Shown: piece by piece, positions 53,334 through 64,000 of the stretch
How positions within the stretch are numbered: the first letter of the stretch is position 1
How the letters are laid out: each line of letters opens with the position of its first letter
NCBI GenBank assembly: GCA_030268105.1
Contig: BSDZ01000101.1
Coordinates: 1,984,001 to 2,048,000, forward strand
Length of the DNA: 64,000 nucleotides
Origin: Volvox africanus
Lineage: Eukaryota; Chlorophyta; Chlorophyceae; Chlamydomonadales; Volvocaceae
Direction of reading: 5' to 3'
Notes under the pieces: model-generated
Seen by the model: only the letters and a program-made list of their open reading frames with translations
Told to the model about the DNA's origin: nothing
Databases searched by the model: none
Position numbers and translations under genes: made by a program

Positions 53334-54233
53334 GTATTTTCCTCCTTCCACTTCCGGCTTTGCTGGCCTTGTAGTTTGGATGCCAGAGCACCCGTCTAAA
53401 TCGTCAACGGCCCCACGACCCACTCAAGACTCTCATCATATGCTTGGCACAATATAGCTCGGAAGGCTTCACTCCAGCACTCGTCTTTTTGCCCTCCTCT
53501 ACCCCCCTCTGCCCCCTCTTTCCCCCTCTCTGTCCTCCTCTCTTCCTCATCTCCTCTCTCTTTCTCCCTTCTTTCATGCAAGGCCTCTCTCTCTCTCCCC
53601 TTCGATAGACCTGCTGATTAGATCTGACGTACGATACTTTAACGAGCACGAACCGCATACGATATTAGAACAGCGGTAACAATAAAAGCAACAAAGAATG
53701 AAATAACATGATGTAATTGGTTGCGCCGGCTAAATATACGGCAGCAATAGACTGATTAACTTTCGCTCCCTGACCCGCTAGCTTCCCTGCAGTCACAACT
53801 CAACTGATGCCGTACAATACTTCAACCTGCGAAGACAGCTATGAAGACTACATCAGTTCACGCTAACTACCCAACCACCTTCCCATCCAAAAGCTCACCT
53901 CCCCCCTCCTAACTGCGCGCGATGGAGGCGGCAGCTGTGAACGTTGTGGCGCTGGTGCTGGTCGGACCCGGCAGAAAGCTATCCTTGGGTGCGGGGCCCT
54001 GGCCGCCAGGGGAGAAGACAAGGATAAAACTAAGGTACCGAGAAGGGCGAGGTGCAGAAATTAGATGCTTGGAATCGGGCGTGCTGGTTGGTTGCGTTTG
54101 TGGTCGTTCGGGAGATATTGATTAAAGTTTTAAGGGCTCCGAAACCCGACGTATGATGTGCTCTTACAAAGTCATCGCAGGGCAAGCTACAAGACTGCGG
54201 AAGGGAAGCCCACAAAGGCCGCGCACACCTTCG
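53334..54233. other. intergenic, downstream of kinase B
   Basis: Pyrimidine-rich low complexity at 53490-53610, and a plus-strand ORF at 53922-54125 without motifs. It holds the kinase B poly(A) signal (54164-54168). Confidence 0.4.
54164..54168 (-). terminator. poly(A) signal of kinase B
   Basis: TGTAA on the minus strand, 66 nt after the stop codon at 54234-54236, which supports an unspliced last exon. Confidence 0.6.
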
Positions 54234-57200
54234 CTATACCTTATCCGTACACAGACAGACAGACAGGCAGGCAAGCAGGCAGACAGACAGGCAGACAGAC
54301 AGACGACACCCAAACCTACGTACCTGACGTCTGAAGGCCCACGTATCCAATCCTGAGACCTGATGCTCCAATGTTTGCGCCTTTGGCTGTTGCTGTTGCT
54401 TCCTCGCTTGGTGCTGTCGCACTGCGAACTTTAGCCAGGGATGTCGCAGCAGCTGTGCAGCAGTGGGCCGATCCGCGGGTCTTACTGCCAGAGCGCTGCT
54501 GATGAAGTCTTGACCCCCGGCCGACACAAAGTGGGGGAAACACAGCTCGCGGGGCCGGTCACCGTTACCGAAATCACCACCAGTGCTGCCGTCCACGCTG
54601 CCCTTGCTGCAGTCGATGAAGGGCGGGAAGCCCACCAGCATCTCATACGCCAGCACCCCCACACTCCAAACGTCGGCGGCAGTGGAGTAGGCCAGGTCGA
54701 CGTTGCCTTTGTTGTCCTCGGGACGCATCTTGAGCGGGCAGCGCTCGACCTCGGGGGCCTGCAGATCACACACGTCGGTGCTTATGTGCATATGTGTATA
54801 GCTACGTGTATGTGTGTATGTGTAATAATGTATACCTTACTAATGATATTAAAATTATGGGTCTTATCATCCACGATCAGCTCCCTCTGGAGGATCTAAG
54901 CACCACACCCCCTCTCACCGTCCATCAGCTCACGACACTCACCATGTAGTCCACTTGAATAATGGCGTATGGTACATCGTACACATCGTACACACGTGAT
55001 GTGATGTTTGTCGTACATACAGCAAAGCGGGACGCAGTTTGGGGTATTTGCAGGCAGGGGAAGCATTTTGTGTCAGTTACCATAACCGTTCATGCCGCAC
55101 TCGAAGCGGTTAGGTCGGTTGGTGAGTGAACCCGTGCACCTCCCTCTCTGTGTCACTGCATCTCGGGGGTCCTCCACTACGGCTTCCCTACCGATCGAGA
55201 CGTGAAGAGCACCCAAAGCTCAACATCAGATCCAGATCCAGATCCAGGTAAGTTAAGATCCCCCACCGCGGCATTCAGGTACACCCCCGCCTTGCCAGGT
55301 CACTACATCTGGTTCATGATTCTGGGTGACAAAAATCCTACCTGGGCCGTGATCTGGGTCAACAATACACTACCTTGGCAGTGATCTGGGTCAACAATAC
55401 ACTCACTCCGGCCAGATGAACCCCCCTCTAATGGCGGACGCACTTACTCGTCCCAGTCCTCGTGACTGCGCGCTCCTGCGCCAGGTTAATGGCGGCCCCG
55501 AAATCCGCCACTCGCAATTGCCAAGATGAAGTCATCAGGAGGTTCTCGGGCTGCGGACGATGAGGGATCCAGGGCGGGGTCCGTTGAAGGAGTTCGTTGG
55601 GTACGGAATCTGTATTCCAAAATGGCGGGAAGAGGCGCGGCCTTCCAGGGACGGACACGGGCAGGAGGTAGAGAGACTGGAGAGGGGGGAAGCATTGGCG
55701 TTCTTGTTTCGTAAGCCCTTGCCGTCCTTTTCCGGGCTTGAAGCCGCAGGTGTTTCTGCCTGTTGAACCCACCCAACAGAGATCCGGTCTATCCGCGGAA
55801 TGTGGTAATGCGTCGTACAAGTACGATATGATGTCGACACGTTTTACAAACCTTGATATCTCGATGGCACACGGCCCTGCTGTGCAGGTACACGAGTGCA
55901 TCCAAAAGCGGCGCCAGCACCAAGACCCGCAACTGGTCTTCGGTCATGCGGCAATGGGGTGTGCTGCGATGCAGACGGAACAGGTCACCACGAACAGCTC
56001 GCTCCAGAACCAGCACCAGCCGGCCGCCTTCCTGCGATTTTGTGCTTTGTGTTGACATATTTGGTAGAATGAAGCTTTGAGTGCGCAGAGCGCATGGTCA
56101 GTAATTGGTTTAAATCGACAACTCCTCTGATTTCGAGTTCGGGATGACATCATATCCAATTACGACACATATAGCTCACATAGGTCACATACATAATGAG
56201 TCATCCCATTGGATCCCATCCGTACGTCTTCATGGATCCCATCCGTACGTCTTGATGTCTACGATTGCTGTTTGTAGAGCTCGCAGAATTCGTGTGTGAA
56301 CCCTAACTCCACATGCGGGATCGCTTAACGGTTTGTCGTGCGATGGAAGTATCTGCCTGCGGTGTTCAAGATCTTGATTGCGGTATTTGAGCCGAGTGTG
56401 TGCCGCCGTGTACTCGCTACGCACCTCAAAGACGCCGTACATCGTGAGGATGTTGTCGTGCGCCAGGTCGGTGTGTATGCGCACCTCCCGGGCCAACGTG
56501 TGAAGGGCGTTCTCCGCAACCCGGTGTAGGGCGTACACCTTCAGCACGACCTTGAGCCCGCTGAAACCGCAGGTTGCCTAGAGGCCACGGAGGGGGGAGG
56601 GCCAGGCGGTTGGACTGGGAGGTGGGAGAAGAAGAGAAGAGCCGGTTACGTGAAGAGACACCAGGAAAGATACGAAGTAAGGGTGGCGGAAGGGCAAGGT
56701 AGGCAGACCCACCATGTGCAGGTTTCGGAGCGCATGTATGTCACAGCAGCTGCGCCCTGTATCTGCATCTCCCCTGCCCGACTTTCTCCTCACCCCACCC
56801 ACCTTATATACAGATGACACCTCGCCCTTGTACAACCGGCCCCCGATTATGTAATCCGACAACCGCCACAACGGTCGCCGCATGGACTCGGGCGCAGCGG
56901 GACACACGGCGATAAGTGCAGACATCGATTCCACCTCTGTGGCGGCCATCTGCGTCACCATTGTAGCAGTTGCAGCCGTTACTGCTGCGGAAGTCGTGAA
57001 GGTCGTGGAAGTTTTAGCCGTTGATGGGTAAGGAAATACGTTCTGTGACAAGACTGCATGATTGGTGATGTGGGGTGGGAAGGGTGTGGGGTGGGCAGTG
57101 GCGACTGCGGCTGTAGCAGGTGATGCCTTGCTGACATTAGTGGCCTCCGTCGTGGAAGTATCTTGTCCACAAGCAGCAGCGGCAGCAGCAGCAGCAGCAG

Positions 57201-58146
57201 CAGCAGCAGCGGGGCCATTGACGGGAATGATGTCAGCTGGAGCCCACGGGTTGCTTCGATTAGCCGTAGTGATAGCAGCGCTCCTGGTGGTCATGGTGGT
57301 GGCGGTGGCGGTGGCAGTGGTGGGGGTGGCAGTGGTGGGCGAGGTGACGATAGTGGTGGGCGGCGCAGCCGTACAGGTCACTGCCAAGGCTGAGCCCTGG
57401 AGTCCTGGATGAATAAGAGGCAGCGGCAGGGACCCAGTGGTTCTCTCTGGAACCCCGGAAGATGACTGAGCCGCCTTTAGCGCGCCTGATGGAGGGTAGA
57501 ATGGAGGTTGGGGGTAGATGGTGGACGAAGAAATGCGGAGACGCGACTCGGCCGTGGAGCAGCTGGCCAGATTTCGGGAAACATTTTGAGACGGGGAGAT
57601 AGGCCCTGTGTTGTCTGGTATGGCACTGCTGGAGAGCGCGGAGGCACACGAGTCAACGGGTGGCAATTGCAGCAGCACAGACGAGCTGGAATTTGCCGGA
57701 AGAACTCTCCGCCCTGCGCTGGACTGCAGCGGTGAAGCATAGTATGATGGTAAAGCAGCTGAGTTTGTACCCAATGGGAAGAGTAGCGGCATGCTTATTG
57801 ACGACCGCGGGGGCGCGTTGGAACTATGGAGTGAGGAATCGTAGGATTGGGAGGGAAAAGAGTCATCAGCTAAGCTTCCACTGAGTAGACCCAAAGATTT
57901 TGTGTCAAAACTTGAAGTTGTTGGCTGAAGTTGAGCTGCGCTATCCACGGCGCGTTGTTGGCGACGTAGTAGCCGTTTCAGGGAAGTTATGAACCCATTT
58001 TCCCTCTTCTTGGAACGAGTCTCATTGGAGATTGGGCTTGCGTTTCCCGACATGCGGTCCAAGCCTGAGCAGCCACGCTGAAATATGTGACTGTCGTTCA
58101 CTGCAAGGTTTCCAGACTTGATTCTGACAGGTGGAAATTGGGACAT
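54234..58146 (-). CDS. Aurora-like Ser/Thr protein kinase, copy B
   Basis: Exons 56803-58146, 56425-56577, 55852-56031, 55448-55550, 54943-54953 (11 nt) and 54234-54758 join in phase to 771 aa. The N-terminal 420 residues are Ser/Thr/Ala/Pro-rich, with a polyalanine run of about 13 and Thr-rich tracts. They share nothing with kinase A until VCPAAPESMRRPLWRL. From there the kinase domain is almost identical to copy A: Lys K461, HRD D557, DFG 575-577, then GTMDYMAPEV rebuilt by the micro-exon. The last exon diverges after a Gln run: it reads through an (ACAG)n microsatellite as repeated Leu-Ser-Val-Cys before stopping. A donor at RRQ|GTACGT offers an alternative splice. Function beyond a kinase is not visible; both copies keep all catalytic residues. 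Confidence 0.87.
54250..54305. repeat. (ACAG)n microsatellite in coding sequence
   Basis: About 13 tetranucleotide units, translated on the minus strand as a Leu-Ser-Val-Cys repeat at the kinase B C-terminus. Confidence 0.85.
54943..54953 (-). other. 11-nt micro-exon of kinase B
   Basis: TGGACTACATG on the minus strand between an AAG acceptor and a GTGAGT donor. It differs from the kinase A micro-exon by one base and gives Met-Asp-Tyr-Met in GTMDYMAPE. Confidence 0.9.
55341..55411. repeat. 32-bp tandem repeat, about two copies, in kinase B intron
   Basis: Same unit as at 40243-40388, at the equivalent intron position, in reverse orientation. Confidence 0.9.
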
Positions 58147-61100
58147 TGCGGTCTTTCTAGTATATTAGTTAATGTAGTTTAATTATATACCTTTACAAGG
58201 CCGTTTACATAGAATTCACATCGTCGTCGTAACAATGGATGAACACGACAGTTGCGCAAGTGTCTTCCCTAGAGCAGGGTTGACTAAACGCTTTCAAAGC
58301 AGGTTATTATTTCATAAATGTATTTAAAGTATTTACCCTAGTAATTAAGTAATCGTGGATGCTCCACGTGCCGGTTTGTCAAGGATGTAGTTTCTTAGTA
58401 TTAGATGGAAGCAAGCAATATAATTTCGAGTCAAAGAAATAAAAACAATATTTTTAATTTGTTTCATCGCTGGTCTGTCCCGTGTTGATGATGCAGGTTC
58501 TGCTTGCCTCTTGCGTACCTGTTTGGCAACCTCATGGTCCATGTATATATATGCTGGAAGTAATACAATTTTAGGATCTTGTTAAATTTGAGCCAAGCTC
58601 GACCTTAGGCTCACTAATATGGAACTGACTTGTGGGTTTTGTTGTCGGAGCTGTCGGAGATGCGCCATCCTGTAACTGTAAACACTGCCCGTGGCAATCC
58701 GATAGTCCAAGGGATCACAGTCGACCGAAATCTCCTTCATCCCATTGCCGGATGTATGCGGCTAAACACATGTCGCATTTGCTTGAGTAAGGCGTGACCC
58801 ATTTCCCGGTGGAAACCATAACATGCACTTTTTGGACAATCCTGTCTCGGTGACAATCACGGACACACTACTTCTGCCACCATGTAAGCCTCGGCCCCAG
58901 TTAAAAACCTATCAAGTCTGCATATCCTCCAGTCAGCCAGATCTTTCGCTGATTTACCGGAGTAGGCGAGTAAGCAATTTACGGTACTCGTACATACGGT
59001 TCGTCATTCTTACATTAGGTACGAATACCCGGGCTAAAATAACCTTTTTGGTTATTATTATGATCAAAAACAAAATTTCTTGAATTATTTCTTTTTACAA
59101 GGAGTCAGGTTGAATGATTTTGCTTGACCAAGTTCGCGATGCCTCCCTGCCCGCCATGAGAGCGCCAGAATGGGACGCAGCATTTAACTTCCAGCTAAGT
59201 TAATTTATTTCTGTTTTTTAGATACCTATTAAATGTTGCGAGTGATTAAATAGGAGCATATATGTTGTGCAATATTCACACTCGTACGTCTTGACGAGAT
59301 CTAAACTACGTTTTTCGGCAGTTTGGCACAAATCAGTATTCGTTATGAACTGGACGATTATACAATCCTTCATGATGTTGCATGTTATGAATTTTCCCAA
59401 GCGAAGGATGAAGTTACTCTTTTTGAGATTATGAACGATTTTACCATTCGTGATTACCTCGCGCGAGGGAAGGAGGGGTACCTGCCACGGCAGCAGCCTT
59501 TAATTACGGAAGCCTCTTTCTTTTGTCCTTTCTGAGCTAGTTATGCGCCCAGCAAATGGGATGTACATAGACAGGTAAAAGACCGACAGACAACAGTTAG
59601 ACAAACAGACAGATGGACAAACGAAATCGTTTTTACCTGTTATCTTCCGTTTTTTTGCAGTGAAACTTTTGCTCACAACGGAGTTTCAATCTTTCGCGTT
59701 AATTTATTGCTGCAATCATATTGCGCCACAACATTCATGACGATGCTTCACATTCAACGTGCACTGCCAAGTCGATTCCCGCAGCACATTCCGTACGACC
59801 TGGCCTGCAGACGCGTTTGTCATGTCTCAGCTGGCCTTTCCAAGTTCCTATCCTGCTGTGTGGCACAGCTGCAAACACGGTACGCAACTCCTACAACGAT
59901 CACAATTCCCGTTTCACAAAGCGCCTTCTGTATTAACCTTTTGTGGCTCGCTGTTGCCTCACTTGATCGTCCCACGCACATGCAAACAAAAGGGCTCTGC
60001 TTCATCCATCGTAAATATTTCCCACCTGACAGCATTTCACGCTCGTCAGGATTTTTGGAGCCATGTTGCCTGTAGCAGGGTGAGTATTAGATTTTGAAAC
60101 TGGCATCTGTTTTATTGTAACCCATACTGCCATACTGAAGCCACTACATGAGCCACCTGCGCCGGCTGTGGATGCGGCGGGCGCATGCTCTGCCCTTTCT
60201 TCACCCCGTAGGGCGCTGACACCCCCTCCCAACAGAAGTTAACAGTCCGTCGGTTGAAGGTCCGCACCTCAACTGCTCACGACTACCATAGCACAAAAGC
60301 TAGCGCCAAACCAATTCTCTTCCGTTTCTCCTTCCCTCACTGGCCAAGGCGGTAAATCCTCCTATTGGGCTGCACCACACGCTGGATGGAAGGTGATGTT
60401 GAAATGGGCCAGAACACCAATCGTGATGATTATGTATTACGTCGTTGCCTAAAACTAACAGTCTAACTAACTAACTGTCCAACGTCATTTCTTTCTTCTG
60501 CCGTGCACTTCCTAATAGAACGCTGAGTGTGAGGGCAATAATCGTGAGTGCTGTCAACACAGGACGGTGTTCGGGACGGGAAAGAGGGAGAACGAAACCG
60601 GCCACATGAGGAACCCGCAGGAGGGAGGGAGGACGGAGGAGGCGAATATGAATATAAAACAGCTGCAGCTGGAAGCTGCTAACGGGGAGGGGGGTGCAAT
60701 AAACGATGGAACCGCGGGTGCAGGAAGCCACCAGGGGAGCGTGGAGAGGATGTAGAGGGGGGACGCAACGCTGGCGAGCTCTGAGCGGGTGTCGTGCCAC
60801 AGTAACGAAAATCGTACTTAGTATATGCCGTACCGTCACTCGCTCGCATCAAAGGCGTTCTCAGCACAGAGTATGCCAATAACCATGCTATGTCGTGACA
60901 CGGGAGTTGTGCAAGCGCTGTCACTGTAACAGCCCTACAGGGTGTGGAAGGCGCGGGCGCTGGCACTACAACAACCCCAAAGCTAAGGATTACCCAGGTT
61001 CATGTTATATCCGCAATTCTTCAATGCATATCCTTCAATAGGCTCTCGCCGCCCTAGCAGGGCCCTGAGAACACATGTCTCGCTGATACCGTCTTCCTCA

Positions 61101-61923
61101 ACCAGCCTCCACATTCACCCAGGGCGGTCATGTAGTAACCATAACATTGATTATTTTTGCAAGTCTCAACCGCCCAAATGTTGCAGGTTCATGGCGGGAA
61201 ACTAAACCGTAAAACGGTTGTCGTACACTGCCCCGCTTTATCATTAGCCGTCACTCTAAAAATCATGCACTGCTGTATTGAGCCGAGCAGCAGTTTCCTT
61301 GGCGTATTGAAGAGGTTTTTTTGGATAGTTCACTGTTTGTCTGACTCACGGATTTTCAGCACCATGATCAAAATATGATATTTTTTGTCGTACAACAGTC
61401 ATGTCTATTCATGCATCAATACATGCACGACCAACCCGTGTCCGGGACCCACATCGATTTCCCAAACAAGGAAACTATCAGAGGCAACATCCAGGATTGG
61501 GCCCCCCTTCTCCCACCTCCTTCCCCACAAAAAGCTAAATTCAGCCAAGACAAAAAGTAAACGGTACAGCATGTACCGGGGTGCAGAGAGTCAAAGTTGT
61601 TACTTGATCGATTCCCGGAAGCAGCACAACACATATACCTCAATCCCAACTCCTGCTTGTTTGTTTGAGTTTTGTTGCCGGGTCCGTCTTTTTCACTCCC
61701 TTTCCCCCTTTCCCTCCTTACCGTGGGTGCCCATGCCCGGGTCTGGTTGTCTCTCCGCCCTTAACCAGGCATCCCAACCCTGACCTGCCCTCCCTGCGCA
61801 TCCATTCCCGTCGCCCCTCAAAGAACCTTCTACCGCCAGCCTCACGCCCATTTTAACTGTTACTGCAATCCTCAGCCTCCTACTTTCTTCCTTCCTTTCT
61901 TTCTTCTTTCTTTCCTACACCAG
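58147..61923. other. intergenic region without a supported gene
   Basis: Upstream region of kinase B, then AT-rich DNA with short ORFs. One plus-strand ORF at 59323-59535 (YELDDYTILHDVACYEF, TLFEIMNDFTIRDYLAR) looks protein-like and is preceded by a plausible acceptor, but no partner exon or family was found. Confidence 0.4.
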
Positions 61924-63914
61924 CTACTGACGGTCAAGCCCTGCTCCCCCGCCGGCCACCGCCGCACCGGCCGCTGCCTTCTTGGCGGTGTCCTCCCACA
62001 GAAACCTAGGGTCGTCGCCCATCAGCTTAGCCAGCTTCTGATTGAACGGCCGGTAGAAGTCCTGGATACAGGGTTGCGTAGGGGCGTGGGAAAGGTCGAG
62101 GGAGGGAAGGGAAGGGAAAAAGGATAGGGTAAGGAATAGGAACAGGGAGAGGGGAAAAAGGGCAACTGAGCCGCGGGGAAAAGAGTGAAATGGCAACATC
62201 AGGAGCTGTGCGTTCACCCTAACCCTGTCTCTCACGCCCATCGTCCCAAATACCATCTCTCAACAATTATTTACCTGGCCACCCCTCCCCCCTGCACACA
62301 TGTTCCCCCCTGCCACCCGCCCATGCAAAACACCGGTCCAGTTTTCAGTTAAACACATCTGCCAATGTCACGTAACGTATTTTCCTGGCTATCTTGACTC
62401 TTGGTGGTTTCATCGCATCCACGCAAGGATGTAATCCGACATCCTTGAGGAGGAGGAGGACCTTGCATTTACAGGCTTCCTTTTGTTCACATGCTTAATT
62501 GCGTCCTTCATTGTGGCCATAAGGCCTTTTTTGGGACCTCTCACCTCCAACATCTTCCGGGACTGCGGCCACATGCGGGGGTACTTCTCACTCTGCGCGT
62601 TGAAGCGGCGCAGTCGCATCATGGTAGTGGTCTCCTCATCAGAGAGGTCTCGCATACCTTCAGAAGGCAGGAGAGGATAGTGATGGCAAAGAGGGAGGAA
62701 GAAAAAGGGGGGGTAGTAATGGTGGCTTGTGGGTTGGGGCTAAGTGATCGATCAGGATATGTCGTGGAGTCGTTGCCCAGTTGCTGACGAAAAGCCCTCT
62801 CTGCTGGGGATAGATTGCTGGATAGATGCAGGTTTTACTTGTGCTGTGAGCACTTAATGTATATATTGAATGTGCAAAGACTGTGTTGTACTGTACGACT
62901 AATGCAAAGATGGTATTGGATCTCGATGCACGAATCCAAACGGATTACGGACAGATTGAGAAGCATCAGAGAACGTAGGTGTACACTGCGTAGGATTGTT
63001 GATCTATTTTCTTTTTCTTGACCTCTTTCCCTTGTCGGAAGACGGCACTTCACATGCACATTTTCTCGCGGTTCGTACAAAATCAATCATCATCATCGTC
63101 ATCATCATCATCATCATCATCATCATCACCATTTGGCTGCCATCTCACTTACCGAGAAACTTAATGACGGCTTGAATGTGTTCCTGACAGGAGGACAAAA
63201 CACGGAGGGGCCAGGGGGTTGTGAGGCTATGTGGCAGCGGACGGTGCAGGGGACAGGGGACAGGGGACAGGGTGCCACCCCCCTCCTACTCCCACCCACC
63301 CTCGCTCCTCCCCTCCCCACTCTCCCCCCCCTCACCCTGGGTGCCGCCTTGTAGTCCTCTGTCCTCAGGAAGAGCAGCTGCTCCCGGGGAAACACGGACG
63401 TCCAGGCGTCCACGAACTCCGAGTACATCCCCTTGACCAGCTGCTGGGGCTCGTACCGCTTTACGCACTCCGCCACGCCGTACCGCTGCTCACAAGTGGT
63501 CCAGAGCTGCGCGACAGGAGCGCGGGGGGGGAGGAGGACAGGAAGGGACTAAAAGTGTGTGCTCACGTTTTCGATGTATTGGGGTGTTGGTTTTTCATTC
63601 AAGCATACGATAATTTGGGACAGGGAGCATTGCCGGTGGTTAGGGAACCATCAGAAGCGGCAAAACATTGCAAGCGCACCCTGCCTTCCCGGGAAGAGAG
63701 GGAGACCATTCCTTGACCGAGCCACCCCTATCCATTCATCCATCCCTGTGTTGTGTCGTATAGTCGGTTCAATTCCTGCCGTATCCCTTTCCTGACTGGA
63801 AGAGATCGCCAACATCTCCCCCCCTCCCCACATCCCGTTCCCCACACCTTGATGTCGCGCTCCACGCGCTCATGGAACTTATCCGGGCCATCAAATGGGT
63901 CCGTGGGTCGGCGC
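61924..63914 (-). CDS. carbohydrate-type sulfotransferase, C-terminal part (partial)
   Basis: Exons 63848-63914, 63336-63506, 63153-63183, 62545-62657 and 61924-62061 join in phase. The 5' exons lie beyond the right edge. Motifs in order: DPFDGPDKFHERVERDIK; LWTTCEQRYG; GMYSEFVDAWTSVFPREQLL then FLRTEDYKAAP (the 'Y..W...FP..QLL.LR.EDY' block of membrane-bound sulfotransferases); EHIQAVIKFLG; YPRMWPQSRKMLE; DFYRPFNQKLAKLMGD ending in an Ala/Gly tail and TAG. These match the C-terminal half of PAPS-dependent GalNAc4S-6ST/heparan-type sulfotransferases, which act in the Golgi. In volvocine algae sulfated wall glycans are the likely product class (inference). The PAPS-binding N-terminal motif is not in the window. 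Confidence 0.85.
63078..63130. repeat. (CAT)n microsatellite
   Basis: About 15 CAT/ATC units ending 23 nt from the sulfotransferase exon at 63153-63183, inside its downstream intron. Confidence 0.9.
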
Positions 63915-64000
63915 CTGGGTGTCGAGGGGTAACGTCCGGGGAACGTGTGTGTATGTTATGGAATGTTATGTGTACTCATACATGTATGTGTATACGTATA

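Noticed and set aside
53404..53658. Glu/Arg/Gly-rich minus-strand ORF
   Set aside because: Translation of a pyrimidine-rich simple-sequence tract.
60471..60839. Minus-strand ORF of 122 codons
   Set aside because: Low-complexity Pro/Leu/Arg translation with no family signature; its complement is equally open.

Overview
This window is nuclear DNA of a green alga, most likely a volvocine (Chlamydomonas/Gonium/Volvox-type). The genes are GC-rich and split by many introns with GT..AG ends. Coding regions carry long Ala/Gly/Gln low-complexity inserts. Several genes end shortly before a TGTAA poly(A) word. The intergenic DNA is richer in AT and in microsatellites. The genus cannot be fixed from the sequence alone. 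All gene models below were assembled by hand by matching splice-site phases. Where every exon joins in phase and the protein shows family motifs in order, confidence is high.

Layout from left to right: the 5' part of a plant EXA1/PSIG1-type GYF-domain protein gene (-, runs off the left edge); a chloroplast-type EF-hand membrane protein (+); a MAM33/p32 mitochondrial protein (-), which is convergent with the EF-hand gene; an unrecognised Cys-rich gene (-); a secreted cystatin (-); Mediator subunit 8 (+); a full tRNA-modifying ALKBH8 (RRM + AlkB + methyltransferase, 11 exons, -); an F-box/leucine-rich-repeat protein (+); the nuclear proteasome phosphatase UBLCP1 (+); an Aurora-like Ser/Thr kinase A (+); a roughly 6.5 kb gene-poor stretch; an unrecognised, apparently frame-disrupted ORF and a secretory glycosyltransferase (+); a second copy of the kinase, B (-); and the 3' part of a carbohydrate-type sulfotransferase gene (-, runs off the right edge).

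Neighbours are often divergent pairs sharing 0.4-0.65 kb of upstream DNA (EXA1-like/EF-hand, cystatin/MED8, ALKBH8/F-box LRR). They are mostly unrelated housekeeping functions: translation and tRNA wobble modification, transcription, proteasome control and the secretory pathway. No operon-like pathway logic is apparent.

The most notable structure is the pair of kinase genes in inverted, tail-to-tail orientation about 13 kb apart. Their kinase-domain exons and several introns are nearly identical, while their N-terminal regulatory regions are unrelated. Both copies need the same 11-nucleotide micro-exon to rebuild the activation-segment motif GTM(E/D)YMAPE. Other points of interest are a probable GC-AG intron, a 27-nt exon, a dispersed repeat that supplies a stop codon, a glycosyltransferase with a bacterial-looking C-terminal domain, and a long perfect hairpin in intergenic DNA.
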